In this document: positions 37,937-51,919 of the stretch, piece by piece
How the letters are laid out: every line of letters begins with the position of its first letter
Position numbering within the stretch: position 1 is the stretch's first letter
Source of the DNA: Amblyornis subalaris
Lineage: Eukaryota > Chordata > Aves > Passeriformes > Ptilonorhynchidae
NCBI GenBank assembly: GCA_018881555.1
Contig: JACAXG010000021.1
Coordinates: 8,854,431-8,918,430, forward strand
Direction: 5' to 3'
DNA length: 64,000 nt
Program-made: the position numbers and the translations under genes
The notes under the pieces: model-generated
The model's input: the letters and a program-made list of their open reading frames with translations, nothing else
Told to the model about the DNA's origin: nothing
The model's database searches: none

Positions 37937-39763
37937 TGTTTATTTATTGCAGGTTTTCCTGTGGATCACTACTGCTAGTGACTTCTTTTCACATGAGAAA
38001 TATGGCATTGTACCACTCTCAGCAAGCTTCTCCATCTGAACAGCATTTCTGCAAGATGTCCCAAATTATCTTTTTTTTATATCTCATTTGCAATTTGTTA
38101 TTGAAAGGTACTTATCTTCCTTTAACATCCACTGCAGAAAGTAGTTGCTAATATGAACACTTCTCAGGAGGTTGTAAGATTGTGAAACAAATGAGAAAAA
38201 GAGGAAAATAGAACTGGTAAATAAAGGAGTGTGAAAACAATTCTAGAATTGCCATAGAAAGCAAAACCTTTTTTATAAACTAGCCTAATGAAGTAGCTGT
38301 TCATCAGCACCATGCCTCCTACCCAAAGGAGTTTGTGAGCTTAACAGCAAAGTGATCAGGAGAAGGAAAGAAATATGACATTCACCTTCTAAAAATTCTA
38401 TTAGGCATGCTAAAAATAATTATTAAAACCAATTCTTCCCGGTTTTGTATATAACTTTTTATGAAATGAAAGGTAAAACCAAAAAACAAGACTTGTCACG
38501 TCACACATCAAGGACTCTTGTTCAACTCTGAGGCCACTGCCTCATGTTCCTCTACCACAACACAAGTACCACTGACTTCCTTTGGGGAGCTCTGGAGACG
38601 TGCTCATAAAGCACAAGAGGGGCTGCAGGAGCGGGCTGGAAAGAGTCTCTTCCCTAGACAAGGCCCTACACCAGGAGAAGTTCAAACAAAAGACACTTCC
38701 CAAGTTCATGTTTCTGCCAGTGACTCCCTAATACCTGTACACACAGCCTATAAAATGAAATATATTTAAAATATCCACTGATTTTTGGTTAACTTTCTAA
38801 TAAAAGTTGAAAACTTAGAGGAAAAAAAAAAAGAAATGAGATTATGACCTACTCTGTGGATGACCAAGCAAGAATTACAGAAATGGTCTCTGGCAAAGAC
38901 CTATTTTTCCAATACAGCCACTAAACTCTGCACTATAATCACAGGCATTGCACACTTACTGGGAAAAACATGCCCAAATCCAACTGATAAACAACACTGT
39001 CAACCCAGAAACCAGGCTGCAGGTCTGCAAAGGCAGCAGAATAGAGTCCAAAGAGAGGGAAAAGTAAATGAGGAAAACACTGAATTTCAAAATATCTTAA
39101 TATAGCTTTGGTAACTACTAGTAAGTTTTGAGAGGGAGAAGTATTCTAAAAGCATAAGCACTGTTAGCTTCTTCAAACAAGGCTTTACTACTTGAGGCTA
39201 ATTGTGACTAGTGAACAGAATGCTTGGCTTCAGGTTGTGGTGTTTCTTCCTCCGTAGTAATATGGCTGTTTAAAAGTATATTCTCATTAAGTTAATTTTT
39301 GTCCCTCCCATCTTTTAGAAGGGCATCTCTTTGTCTAGATAACACTAACGCAGGTGAGCAGACAGCTTTCTTTGATGCAGTGGTTCCCATAACATACCAG
39401 CTGGTTCCATCCTTTCTCAACAGAAAACAAAAATTGCAACACAAAATTATGCTACTTTCTTTTAGCAATAAATGCATTTTAAAGGCACAATTTATCAAAT
39501 GTTTTTTCTGAGACAGATAATTTAAGATGGTCAGATACTAAACAGACATATTTTTACAGACACTGTAAATAGTTCTTGTAAAGGTAATACTGTTTTGATT
39601 AAAATGTTTTAAACTCTCCCCTCTCCCCACCCCATTTATGGATTCAACTTTAAATCACTTTAGAAAACAACGTGTTTATACTCAAATACCAGTGAGATAA
39701 AAGGTGTTTTTCTTCTTTATTTTGCACTTTATAAAATTCCTGTTGCTGAAGATATTCCAAAAA

Positions 39764-39797
39764 AGGTGTAAGGTTCTGCAAGGTGTAAGGTTCTCAA
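39764..39797. repeat. 17-bp tandem duplication just inside an intron
   Basis: AGGTGTAAGGTTCTGCA (39764-39780) is followed at once by AGGTGTAAGGTTCTCAA (39781-39797). In transcript order this begins 17 nt after the GTAAGT donor of the 39814 exon. Confidence 0.92.
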
Positions 39798-39813
39798 ACA
39801 GTGAAGTACTTAC

Positions 39814-39908
39814 GTGCAAGGCAGAAGGATCTGGCAAAAATTCAGCATCTTCTCCAAAGATAAAATCTGGTGGCAGGTCAGGATAGTGAGCGTTAAAAAT
39901 TATATCCC
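39814..39908 (-). CDS. BABAM2: BABAM2 internal coding exon (N-terminal UEV domain)
   Basis: The exon begins with GG, completing the Trp codon split from the preceding exon, then encodes 31 residues containing [20 protein letters not shown], about residues 69-100 of human BABAM2. The YPxxPPxF stretch is the typical E2/UEV-fold signature. In BABAM2 the fold binds complex partners and is not a ubiquitin-conjugating active site. The acceptor is a T-rich tract ending in AG at 39910-39909, and the donor is GTAAGT from 39813. The last codon is CAC (His). I recall CAG (Gln) at this place in the human protein, so the exon's last base is C rather than the usual G, beside a perfect GTAAGT. The length of 95 nt (2 + 31 codons) leaves phase 0 for the next exon. 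A 17-bp tandem duplication lies just inside the downstream intron. Confidence 0.96.
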
Positions 39909-42900
39909 CTGAAAAGCAATAAATGAAAACATTGCTTGCACTTTTACATACATGCTTATAAATAAAAAATAAAATAATCATATACGACACACATTTTTAA
40001 CACAGAATTTGACAGCTACATTACATATATTTCATGTATATATCCATATAATTTTTACAAAAATTCGCATGCAAGATAAGCATCAGATGTTTTGGGGGAT
40101 GAAGTCAAATTCCTGAGACACAGCTTCTTCCTCCTCTGCAAGCAATGAAACATGAAATACATTATTGCTTTGTATCTCAAATGGCAATTTGAACACTGTT
40201 GAGGGCTGCCTCAAAACACCGAGTTAGAAAAGTGATCTTGTTTTAATAAAAAGTACCATATTTAGATGGCTGTGTTTTGTCTGTTAAAAGTCAATTGCAA
40301 ACTACTAAGGTCATGACTTTCAAAGCACCAGAGTTTTTAAAAATTAGTAGCACTTACTCCCTCTCTTCTCCTCACCACCGCCAACTCTTAGAAGGAAGAA
40401 TACACAGTTCAATAGGAACCGTTCCAACTATCCAAATTCTGGCCAAGAGAAATGCAGGATTACACATTTAAATGGAGAGACTAAAATTAACTGAAAATAT
40501 AAAACTTCATCACAGCTTGGCACTGAGCTCTCATCTTGCCAGTGTCACAAGATATGCAATTAAAAGAAATTTTGGTTGTAGTATTGCACTAGTACACATA
40601 CTTCAGAGTTCATATAGATCAAGAGGTGATCATATGTATGTGAGCTTTAGAAAAACCCCACCCACTGTTCAAGAAAAAAAAATAAAAAATAAAAAAACCT
40701 GTTTCTAGCCTTACTTGTCTACCTCCCCATCATTCTTTATGACGATACGAAAGAATAACTGAGCTTCTGCACAAAACAGATTTATAAGGTAGCAGACATT
40801 ACAAAACAAGACTACCTACTATGTGTTACCACTCATTTAAAATCCACACAGCAAAGTAAAACGAGCATGGTAAGCCTTATAAACAATTCTGTTCAGAGAA
40901 AGTTACACCACTTTTTATTTCTTAAAAAATGACGAACGCAGAACTGGAGAAAAGCAATAGATAAACAAATCTTGTAAAGCCACATTGCTGGCTCAGTGAT
41001 GTCACCATCTCAAGACATTCAACTTGACAGTTTTAATTGAGGATATTCTGCAAACTTATCTTGGCTCTAGCTGGAAGTAAGGATGCCATAAAGATTAATT
41101 GCAGAGGATGAAGGCTTATGACCAAGAAGCCACTGTCCAGTCTGGGGTAGGTTTGCTCCTCAGTATTGCTTCAAATCACAAACTCTCTGATCATGCGACG
41201 AGTAGAGCANAGTGTGGGCTTCTCCTGTCCGCACTCCTACCTTCCTTTCACAACTGTCAGGAGCACGTGTAAGTACGGGGTGCAGAAAATAGCACAGGTC
41301 TGCCAGTTAAAATTCCCAACACACTCAACATAAAAATTGGCCTTTTATTTCATTTGAAAGAACAAAACAGGGACCAATCCTGGAGGAAATGGCATAAAAT
41401 TGCAACAGGAAATGTATCTATATTAAGTAAGAGAAAATAATTACTAGACTGCCTAAACTGTAATACAGCAATGGAGAATTCAGAAAAGTTGATGTTTACT
41501 AGAGTGGGTAGCTCCATGCCACTACAACATAACCCTTTTCTTAATATTTATTGCAATTAAAATGTCACCTATGGCTCCTTACAACAACCTCACCGATTTC
41601 TACATTCAGCACAGTGAACTTGAGGTTATGTATTGAAGGCGATGTACCTTACTACATTCTTTGACTGAGCTTTGAAAGAGGCATGTTATGAATAACTCAG
41701 AATCCAGCACAATGAAAAAGCTTGGCCTGTGACTTAGGTAGCCCAATGCTACTCCAAAGGAAACGACTGTACCTGTGCTTTTGCCATGTTCCTGTGTGAT
41801 GCTAAGTAACTCGCTCAACACACACTTTTCACACTGCAGGTGCTAGCTGCATGCTTTCCATTCTCTGCATTCCAGCTTAAACAGAGTTGATGAAACAGAG
41901 CAGATACATCTACAGCTCAGCTCACTTAGGAGCTGCACTAAAACTACACATACACTACAAAAAGCTGCTTAGAATAAAAGAAGGATCAAAATAACAGCTT
42001 ATTTTTTATGTTACACCTCCATTTTTGATCAGTGGAAAACCATTACAGAACATTACATAACAAGGTGGCTTTAAGACTCTGCTTGAGGAGATTGGCAAGA
42101 AACCGTATCCACCTCTACAAGCTGCACAGCAAGGGGTGAACCTCAGGAAAGCTGTGGCAGTAGGTGCAACATGGAGGTTCAAGTAGGTACAAACTCCTTT
42201 CACAGAGTTTTCAGTCCTAGAGCAACGTGAAGTGAACTCACAGCAGCTCCCAGAACATCATTATATGCAGTGCTCAATGTAACAGTAAATTAAAGTTGGC
42301 ATTATTAGTTTAACATGCTAGGTGGTAAACTTTAACAATTCGGGGTTCAGGTCAGCTGCATATGCCATGCAATGATTCCTGCTGGGGCACCAGGGACATT
42401 TGTGGATGGTACCCTTTCTGACCACTCCGGTGTGATGTGTGGTCACACTGAGGTCAGGCACATCGTGTTGCAACTGGAGAAACCAATCTATTACCTATCT
42501 CACATGCTCATATTTGTTCTTTACTATCTTCTGTCACACCCCTTCTTCCACTAAGTATTATCAGTCCTTATCCACGGTGAGTGACCACCTATGCAGACAT
42601 TTTGATTTAAAAAGCATTCATGACCTACGGATATCACAGAACTATTCAGTACATGGGACAGAATCCAGAGTAAAAATTAACATTGTGATACTTGATTTTT
42701 GTTGCTATTACTTATAATTGCCAAAATTGCTTCTACTTGTCCAGGGTAAACATGTCTCAAATCCAAACTCCTAAGTCCGTTTAATAAAAGTCACTTTGAG
42801 ACCAAATTTATTAATAACAACACCAATGTGTATATCAAGGTTATTTTTCCCTATAGTGTATTCAATTTCCAAAAGACCATACATTCCACAGCTACATAGG

Positions 42901-45900
42901 TTCTCTAGGCTTCAAAATAAATAAAACTAGTATTTCAGTGCCTGTTAATCATACAATCACAAAACACTATTGCTGAGACCATACTCAAAATATTTTACAA
43001 CCCTATGGAACCTAAAAAGGATGCAGTTGTCTTCATGTCCTAGCTAAAGAGAAATACATCATTTATGCTCTCCTTCTTACAGTACCATAGGTTTTTAGCC
43101 AAGTGTGAATCCTACTTTATTCTACTACCATCAAAACTCACACAGGCTGGGTGATAATTTAATAGAGACAAAGAAGTACAGAACAAAATGTTGTTTCCAT
43201 TTCAATGTTAACAGTTAGAAAAGAGCAGTGATTCTCTATCATCAGTGGCTTTCATTCTGGAAGTTAAACACAGCATCCTACTATTAAAAATCCCAAGATT
43301 TGACCATAGAACAAATTTTTGAAGTATTTACAAAGGAAAAAAGCATTCCTGCAGTCAAATTTTGTTCTACTAAGTCTCACTTCTGCCATAAATCCAAAGA
43401 TGTTGAGCTAGTTTCTAAAACAAAAGAAAAAAGAACCTTTTTTTAACCATACATATCATCCACAGTCTCTAACTTTTCTGCTCTGTGCTCTCCCCTTCCA
43501 TACAGTCTCACTTATGTCTTGCTTAATTTACATACTAAAACAGAAAAGATAACACCTTTGACTCTAGAAGGCTTAGGTACCAAGGAAGGAGTTTGTCCTA
43601 TTCGCAGCTAGGAGCATGAGCTATTTTCCTAAGTTACACATTTTCAACAAAAACACACCGTAACAAATCAGACTACAGATTAAGGGATTCCATCCTAAAT
43701 CTGCGTTTTGTTCGTTAAATACCAAAAACCAGAGAAATTAAAACTGCAGTTAACAGTTTGCTTGGCAGGGCTATGACGCATAAATAAAAAATGCTTCNTT
43801 ACACTCAAATAAAAGGTATTTAAGCAATCACAACAGCCAANGCAAATCTGGTTTTACTTCTCATAAATAATAACACTGGTCTCTGCAGTGAGCTTACAAA
43901 ATATAAGGTGCTAAATATTTTGAATCACAAGCTAACAGATTGCCTTGACCTAGTAGAAATACCCATCTTTATAACAAGTAATTCATTTAATGCTTACATT
44001 ATATTATCTGGGGCTTACCCTCTTCAAATATAATTGTGCTGGGGTAAATAAAAGTAACATTTTTAACCAATAAAGTCATTTGCAAAATTATTGTGCTTAG
44101 AGTTTGAGAATGGTTACCATTTTAACCTTGGAGGAAAAAAACCAGCAAAAAAATCCATACAGTCCTGCATTCTCTCCTTTTCTCACCTAAATGACACAAA
44201 TACTCTTCCTTGCATCTCCAGCACAGGACTTTCTAGTTTTGCAAACTAGAAACTCTGTTTGCCCTTATTCCCTCAATGGAAGGCAAACCGTGTGGTGCTC
44301 CACAGCGCTACTGACCATGACAATTCCAGTACAAGAGCAAGGCAAGCAAAACCTTCACACTCACACCATACTTATCTCATTTCTGTAGATATACCAGCCA
44401 ATAATTACTTCAGTGAAATTACATTTCCAATTACATACTAGTACTGAATTTAAAATTACTTCAAGAAAGTTAAGGCCATGGAATCAAAGACAAATTTAGA
44501 AGAAAAAGGATGTATTATATATCTTTTGCTTTTCATTATCCAAAAATATTACTTTCTCTTCCTTTTTTTCTCCTCGGGCAAACAGCATTAAATGTTGAAA
44601 TATTTTAGTTCACGGAACTTCAAAAGAAAAGTTAATATGTTCCCCACAGACAAAAAGATAGCAATATTAATACTTATAATTTCTTTTAAAACACACATGG
44701 GCTGTTCTTTTCTCATCTATCAAAATGCATAAGCAAATCTAACAAAGGAATAAGAATTGACTACAAGCAAGACAGGTGTTTCTAAGCAAGAAACTGAGAA
44801 ATTTCTGAAATCCCTACAACTGATTTCCACTGGCCTCTCCAGTTTTTCCCCTCCTGGTAACTTCATTTTGGGGGTATTTTTCTTCTTTTTTTAACTGTAC
44901 TGTAAATCTGGTAGCACTGAAAAATGTTATGCTAAGAGTGCCACAACATTAACATCCCTTTTTAACAAAGGCAGCAAAAGTACGAAGCAGCCCATCAGCT
45001 AACTTCCCAAACTCTACTTTTGAAAGGATATCTATATTCTTCAGTTTCTTCTGACACCAAGAATTTCTAAGTCAGCACTAAGTATGTAGAATAAACATGT
45101 GTGGCCACTGCAGCCTTGAATAAGACCAATTTGAATGGAATTTGTTACGAAGGAGATCAACCCATTCAGCTTTCAAGAAATCCAAATGCACCTTGATCAT
45201 GAAATGCNTTCACAGATAATAGGGAAATTGCTAAAGCAAGAGACCAAACCTGTGTGCAGAATCAGTTTTGGGAAAATACAGAAAGTGCTCTTGTTGAGTA
45301 TCAAAAAGAAAAAGCCAGTAGAATTATACTATCCATCAATTCAGAATTCTAACCTGTCTCTTCTAATAGCCATGGAAACTGTAGGCAAAAAACGCTGATC
45401 AGCCTCTTCTATAAACAAATTCTTACCTAAACCAGCTGGATTTAATTATCTTTACAGATACAAAAATAATCAGTTACTCACTAAACCTGCAACAAAGATA
45501 CCAAGTCAGTGCAGCCAGCAGTATGAAAGGATTTAAATTAACTAAATGCAGACCTGCCTGGAATCCTCTTCACTGCATTCCACCCTAAAGAATTTTGCTA
45601 TACAGACTTTATGTCAAATACAGTAATGTAATACCTATAAAACCCCTTTTTTAACAGGTTGGCAAGAAAAATCAGTTCCCGAAATGACAATAAAACTTGT
45701 TAATACAAAACTACTACTACTGAAAGAAGATACGCGAATAATTCTGTTTTGCTGTGGTACTGCCGCTGACAGGCTACTCTGCTCTCAAGTAAAGAATGTT
45801 TTTGAATTAATTTCTGACTTCATGTGTGAATCAATGTATCAGAAAAGGATAGGCAGAAAAGTCAACATTAAAGACTCCAAACCATCTCATAATAGAGACA

Positions 45901-48900
45901 ATTTGAAAGAAAGATATTTGATTGCATTAGAAAAAAGGAGACCACCTTCTCTGCACCTCTGTGACACTCCAGAAGAAATTCTAGTTACTGTACTACACGC
46001 AAAGCTGCAGAATACCCAGTCTCCATAAACTTGGTGCAGCTGTTTAAACCAAGTTGTTTAGTGTCATTTGCGATGCCTCAGGCACGTTTATGGCAGCTAC
46101 GATACANGGTTTTTCAGAGAGACCAGACCAGTGCCCTTTGGGTCAGAAGCTGAAAAGGCNAAGCAAGGTATTCTTAGGAACCTCAGAGTTAAGACACCTA
46201 TAGTTAGGCTAGTGAATCAAGTCCCACTTTTCCAATAGAAGAAAAAAATATATAGAAGAATTTGCAGGATGTTAATTTGATTCTTGGACAGAGTTGTAGG
46301 TGTGGGTCTTTTATTTTTCTTTAACTTCAACTGAGAAACAAATAAAAAAGAGCTGTAAATTTGTTTACAGAAAGTATGTTGTTTTGTAAAGTCGGTAAAT
46401 CTGCAAAAATGGAGTAAAAAGAAGTAAACTGGATCCCAAGCTGAGCAAGAAGGCATCAAGACAATCTCAGTTACTTGCACTTCTGTAGCAGGGCAACTGC
46501 TTTCTCAGAAATCTTAGTACTAGAACTGAGGAGGACAAAGATGAGAAAAACAGATAATTCAAGACGGGATAAGATATTGGTAGAAATTTAAGCCAGGCGA
46601 CATTGGAGAAATTAAAACAGAGACAGGGGGTAGGTGGGAAAAGGAAAGGTGAAGGCAAAGGATAAACAGATTCAAGTCAATGGACCAGAGACCATCACAA
46701 GTATGTGCAGTCTGAACAGATAAAAAAAGGAGTAAAGAGCGAAGTAGGAAGGCACTATTGGTAATACCAATGTGGAGGCCTAATGTAAACTCTTTCAAGC
46801 TTCTGTAAGTCCACACTTGTACATAGATACTTCTCAGGCCACTTCTCTTGATGCAGAAATACACTACCTAAGATGTACTACTGCAAAATCTTCTGTCATT
46901 TACTTGCTCANGAGAAGTTCAGAACATAAGAACAAGTGTCAAAAAACCCACAAAGAACACAAGTGACTATTTAAAAGGGGAAAATATCGTTGTAAACTTT
47001 GTATTCAAAGAAGAAATAAACATAACAAAAAGATTAGACTCTCTCTTGACACTGATTAGGTACATTCATTAGATAATGAACAGATTACTGAGGGAAAAAG
47101 ATTTATTACTCCTGCCACGTAAAGCAAGACTCAGCCAAACTTCAGGAAACATACCGCCTGGAAAAGTCTTTTGTACATGGCATGACTCAGCAAAAAGACA
47201 CCACACAGGTAAGGTAAGGATATCACCCAAGTATAATCTGAATTACAGCAACCAGAAAGTCCTTCCCATAAGAGTCTCAAACTAAACCAGAGCCTGTGTA
47301 AAATAACCTAATGGTGCACCAAACACTAACACATGCATTGGAGCAATAGCTATGAGAATCTTAAATCTTACAATAACTCGCAAAATCATTTTTACAATTG
47401 TTTATTGGCACAATAAACGAGTGTTTAGCAAATAATTTAGCAAAGCAGCCTTTAAAAGGGCAATAGGGAGGTCGGGTTGTTCTCTATATTTATCATTTTG
47501 TTTGTTCTTAATTACTTCCTTAAAAAGAAAGCCACAAGAGGACTGGGTGAACTTACTGAAAGAATTTCATCACAGGAATAAAAACAGATGAAATTTTGTA
47601 CCATATATTATGGGCAATATTCTTAGAGTAGTTAGGCAGCAAAACAGATTTCCTGCTCTAAGGCCCAAAACCAAAATGAGTACGAAACTAACAAACAGAA
47701 ATCAGAAGGAAAAATTGAAAAACTAAGCTTCAAATGAGACAAAAGAAATGTTCTTCAGGATGAAGGAAACCAAAGTCGTGGCAGTAGAACCTAGAGCTAT
47801 AATCCACTCACACAAAAACATGTAAAATCAGACAGAAGACGAAAATACTAGAGTTCAAGAGGCCACAGAGAACAGTAGCATTGCAAGGGCAACACATTGT
47901 TTAATCACTGTGAAATTCCAGATGACAGCACTCAAGGTCAGAGAGCGAAGGAGGCATCAGTGCCTGAAAAAGAAAATGTGAAGCAAAAAAGAAGTCAGAT
48001 TCTCTAGAAAGCTTGAGTGAAAAAGGAAGAAACCAAACCCAAGATATTCCAAGGTTTTCTGAAACAAAACTCCAATTTGATTCTAAATGGCACATTTTAA
48101 TTATAAAGACTATTGCAACTTATAACTCTGCTTATCCTGACAATTTCTGCTAATATCTGCCTTGATGTTTTATCAACTAAGACTCAAATATCTGCAAGAG
48201 TTACTTCACCTCAAAATACACAAGTATTTCCTCAGAAAGAATACTGACCTTTACTAAGTTCACTGCTGTCCAGTTAGCAAAAAAGGATACCTCTGCACAC
48301 CACACAAAATAAGTTTTGTACTAGGAACACAGATTCAACCTCTTACACAGTATTACTGACAGTCTTCCTGAAATTAAAACTCCAATCAGGAACTTNGAAA
48401 AACTCAAATATAGAGAAAAGCACAGAGTTTAATGCAACAACATTGAGTACTGGATGAACTAATAAAAACAATATGGCTGTCTCAGATTTTAATTGACGGA
48501 CTAGCAAAACTAGGCTCAAGTTTTCTAAGTATTCTCACCATGAAAACAAACAAACAAAATTATTTCCCTTACAGGAGAAAATAAAGTAAATGTGTCTCTC
48601 TGAAAGCATCATTTGAAAATTTCTGAAGTGTGATGGAAGACAACTGGTAAGATAAACTAATTTATCTTGAACACTGGCATAATATTTTCTCCAGTATAAA
48701 ACTGTGGGTATCTCCAAGGTTCCTGGCTGGAGCTGAGTAACTGTTCAGTGTAACATTCCAGCAGCTCTGAATACATGCAAAAGTAAAGTGAATGTGACAT
48801 CTAAAAAACCCCATTAAACAGCCAACAAGCCATTCCTAACTCACAACATGTTTGCTCCTACTTAAGTTAACAAAACAATTATTTTACACTACAGGTAGTT

Positions 48901-51900
48901 AGCCACTGCCTTGCCTTCAAGTACACTTTTTCCTTTTTCAAGAAGCTGTGAATGTTCTGGTCTTTTGAAAAACAGGATTGCACTGTGCAGTTACACTTCC
49001 CCAAAGTCGCACACCAACAGTTTCCAGCACACTAGGATTCCTACGAGGGTGCCTGTGCAGTGGCAGCGGTTATGATTGATGATATGCAAAGACCTAATCT
49101 GTTGCAAAGAGGATGTAACACAAACCACAAAGGAACTACACGCTTCAGCCTGTGTTTGGTACCACGTACTGAAGCCCATACACTGGAGATCCTCAACACT
49201 TTCAGTCAATCTTTTTATTCTGGCAGGTTTTGCAACTTTCCTTTGCAGAAATATTCTGCCTGTGAAAGATAACATATCTAGCAACAGCCTACAACAAAGT
49301 ATCTAAAAATCTCCCTTTGCAGACTATGGCTGTCTTCCCCTGCCATCATTACAGATCTAAACACAAAATTATTAAAGCTTTCTTGAATCTGCTCACATCA
49401 CTATTTATTCCACATGCTGTGAGACTTAATGATTCACAGCATTACAAACATGTAACACTGAAATGCGGAGGATTATTATTACTTGAATTCACTGCTATTA
49501 TTAGATACCTCTGAAAAAGATACACTTGTTTACACCATTTTCAGTTGGTTTTGTAAAAATATATAACATGGTTTAAATGAGTGGTTTGAGTTTTACGAAG
49601 GTGGAGAGAGAAATAGCATTGTAGTTTTTCTGTTTAATTGCTTATCTGATATAAAAATATAAGAACACTGGAGAAAAAACCCCCAGATTTCTCAATACTG
49701 AAATTTAATGCATACTCCATAATCATATTTCTAGGTACTTTAACTGGACTACAGTAATTTAATATATTATTACAGTCTTTATGCCTATGCACTCGCACAT
49801 GGGCATTTTAATCTATCCATTTTCCTTCATGAATCATGAACAACTCTAGCCTCTACTTGAAATAAGACTTAGATCTCTCAGAATGTACAAACATGGCCTT
49901 GCATAAGATAAGACAGTCCCACAGAACATGATACCACTCTATAAAGCATGTCATCCAGTGAAGCTTCTCTCGACTACATCTTGATCATAGTCATCAAACG
50001 AGACTTAAGTGGAATCTACTACACATTACAGAACACATCAAGACTCAACAGGCTGAGTTTGCTACACATCATAATAATTTTTTAAACGAAAGTTCTACCT
50101 GGGAGGGCAGCCGGCTTCACATAATACAGACATTACTTACAAGAATTCTGAACAAATGCAGAGCCACTTCGTTTTACTTCAAATAATTGCTAGCTAGGAC
50201 TTAAATCTTTCAATTTTATTTTGTGAGAAAGAGCAATTAGTAAGCCTCTTAAACCATGATTTCATATATTTAGAAAAGTCAAAATAGTCATAGTAGGCTG
50301 ATATATGAGCCTGGCCCCTCTCTCGAACACATGAGTAAACTTCCAGATCAAGTTCTGGGAAAGACAACTTTCCTTACAGGTGCCAAATGGAAGCTTTAAG
50401 GTGCTTCTAGAATATACAGAGTTTAATTGTGTTGATTTCTGTTCATAAAGGGTAAGAGCTTCCAGTGCACGACATAATGTAAAAAAAAAAAATTACTGTA
50501 GAAGGAATACCATTACATTCTTAATATTTAAAATGTCTTGAGAGGTACAGCTCGTGTATGATGCAGTCTAAATGGATACCATCAAAGCAGTGTTTTAAAT
50601 GCTTGCCATTTCTGTTCACACCAAGCACTTGCTCCTCCAGATAGCATCTTTTCACAGACTCACAGGACAGCTAAGGCTGGAGAGCGCCACTGGAGACTGC
50701 CTAGTCTAATCCCTCAGCCCAGAGCAGGGTAAACAGAGAAGATTGCCAAGGGTCACGTCCAGCTAGGTTCTGAATATCTCCAAGGATGGAGATACACAAA
50801 CTACACAAGCTCTGAGCACAATCTGTTCCACTCTTTGGCCATCCTCGCAAAATAGTTTTTTATTGTGTTTGCATGGAATTTTCTGTATTTTAATTTGTGA
50901 CCATTTCCCTTCAGTGACTGCCACTGAGAAGAGCCAGGCTTCTTCATTTATCCCCATCAGGTATTTACAAACATTGGTAAGATTTGCCCTGAGCCTTCTC
51001 TTCTTGAGTAGCCTCAGCTATTTCGGCCTCTCCTCATACAACAGATGCTCCAATTCTTGGTTATCTTTGTGGTCTTTTGCTGTACTCATTCCAGTATGTC
51101 CATGCTTCTCTGGTAACAGACAGACCAGAACTGGACATAGTACTCTAGGTGTGGCTTTACCAGAGCTTCCCTAAATCTGTAATTGCCAAGCTTTGAATTT
51201 TACTTTATCTAAAATTCTTCATCCTCTCTCATATTTCAGTTGTTAGAGATAAAAAACAACAACCATTTTTCAGCAGCTCAAGTGTTTAGAAAATGTTACC
51301 TTCTAAAAATACACAACAGCAAATTTTATTCTAATCCTTTGAAACAAAACACAAACTAAGACAAATAGAACACACACTAAGAGTGGGCAAATGAACCACC
51401 TATCTGCAGATCCTCTAAGCATAAGGAGGATTTAATGATACCACTAAATCATAACAGTCAAATTCACATTTCTCTAATCTGGTCAATTATACCAGTCATT
51501 GTTTAAAGATACCTAACAAAATAGCAGACTGACATCTTTTATTGGAGCTTAATAAATAATTATTCCTAAAAGAGACAGAAACAACACAAAGCAAATACAA
51601 ATTCTAAATTAATCTAAAAGTGGTCATGAGATTGCCTCAGTCCTAACATTTTATTAGAAATACCAGGGGAGTAGGTTGTGACTTTTGGCTTTTANAACTC
51701 ATTTCTTCAAAACCGTAGTATCACGGAAAGCTGTAAACTTCTCTTAAATATTACATATTCTTGATAGCTGCGTGTTCTTGGAACTGAAGCTTTAAGAGAA
51801 AACAACAAACACGGGTATCTCAAAACTCATAAAGTTAGACAGACACACTGGAAAACTTAGCATGATAGAGAACACTGAAAGAAAAGCCAAGATGCAATTG

Positions 51901-51919
51901 TAATATTTTTTGAACTTAC
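39909..51919 (-). other. BABAM2: BABAM2 intron between the 51920 and 39908 exons
   Basis: A complete 12,011-bp intron, phase 1, splitting a Trp codon T|GG. It starts with GTAAGT and ends in TTTTCAG on the minus strand. The only element I can name is the CR1 block at 50652-51172, which lies in the same orientation as the gene. Apart from A-rich patches (for example 40674-40698) and short random open frames, I see no exon, RNA gene or intact element. Confidence 0.85.
50652..51172 (-). mobile_element. CR1-family fragment, minus strand, older and diverged
   Basis: The plus strand reads as an antisense CR1 3' region. It opens with CACAGACTCACAGGACAGCT and continues with a segment like the known CR1 'ctggagagcgccactggagac', 'gaatatctccaaggatggaga', 'ctgttccactctttggccatcc', 'tgccctgagccttctcttct' and 'ccagaactggacatagtactc'. 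About 520 bp are covered. Sense orientation matches BABAM2 transcription. It differs clearly from the 15198 copy, so it belongs to another, probably older, CR1 subfamily. Small frames inside it are remnants, not genes. Confidence 0.88.

Larger units (their letters stand above)
22824..39813 (-). other. BABAM2: BABAM2 intron between the 39814 and 22823 exons
   Basis: A complete 16,990-bp phase-0 intron, GTAAGT to CAACAG on the minus strand. It holds two CR1 fragments in opposite orientation (23872-24196 and 24463-24638), MIR-like remnants (25316-25375 and 29757-29880), a perfect short inverted repeat (32897-32922), a CR1 tail (34196-34270), an alternating purine/pyrimidine tract (34536-34569), a G10A10 run (36750-36769), a GGAA microsatellite (37857-37936) and a 17-bp tandem duplication (39764-39797). 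A somewhat more GC-rich patch near 38515-38760 has no identity I can assign. Confidence 0.85.

Noticed and set aside
37792..38151. 119-codon plus-strand open frame
   Set aside because: It is open because the GGAA repeat reads as a Lys-Glu-Gly-Arg repeat; the flanks show no coding signature.
45684..46028. 114-codon plus-strand open frame as a possible gene
   Set aside because: No recognisable domain, no splice-consistent neighbours and AT-rich composition as in the surrounding intron; chance length in 64 kb.
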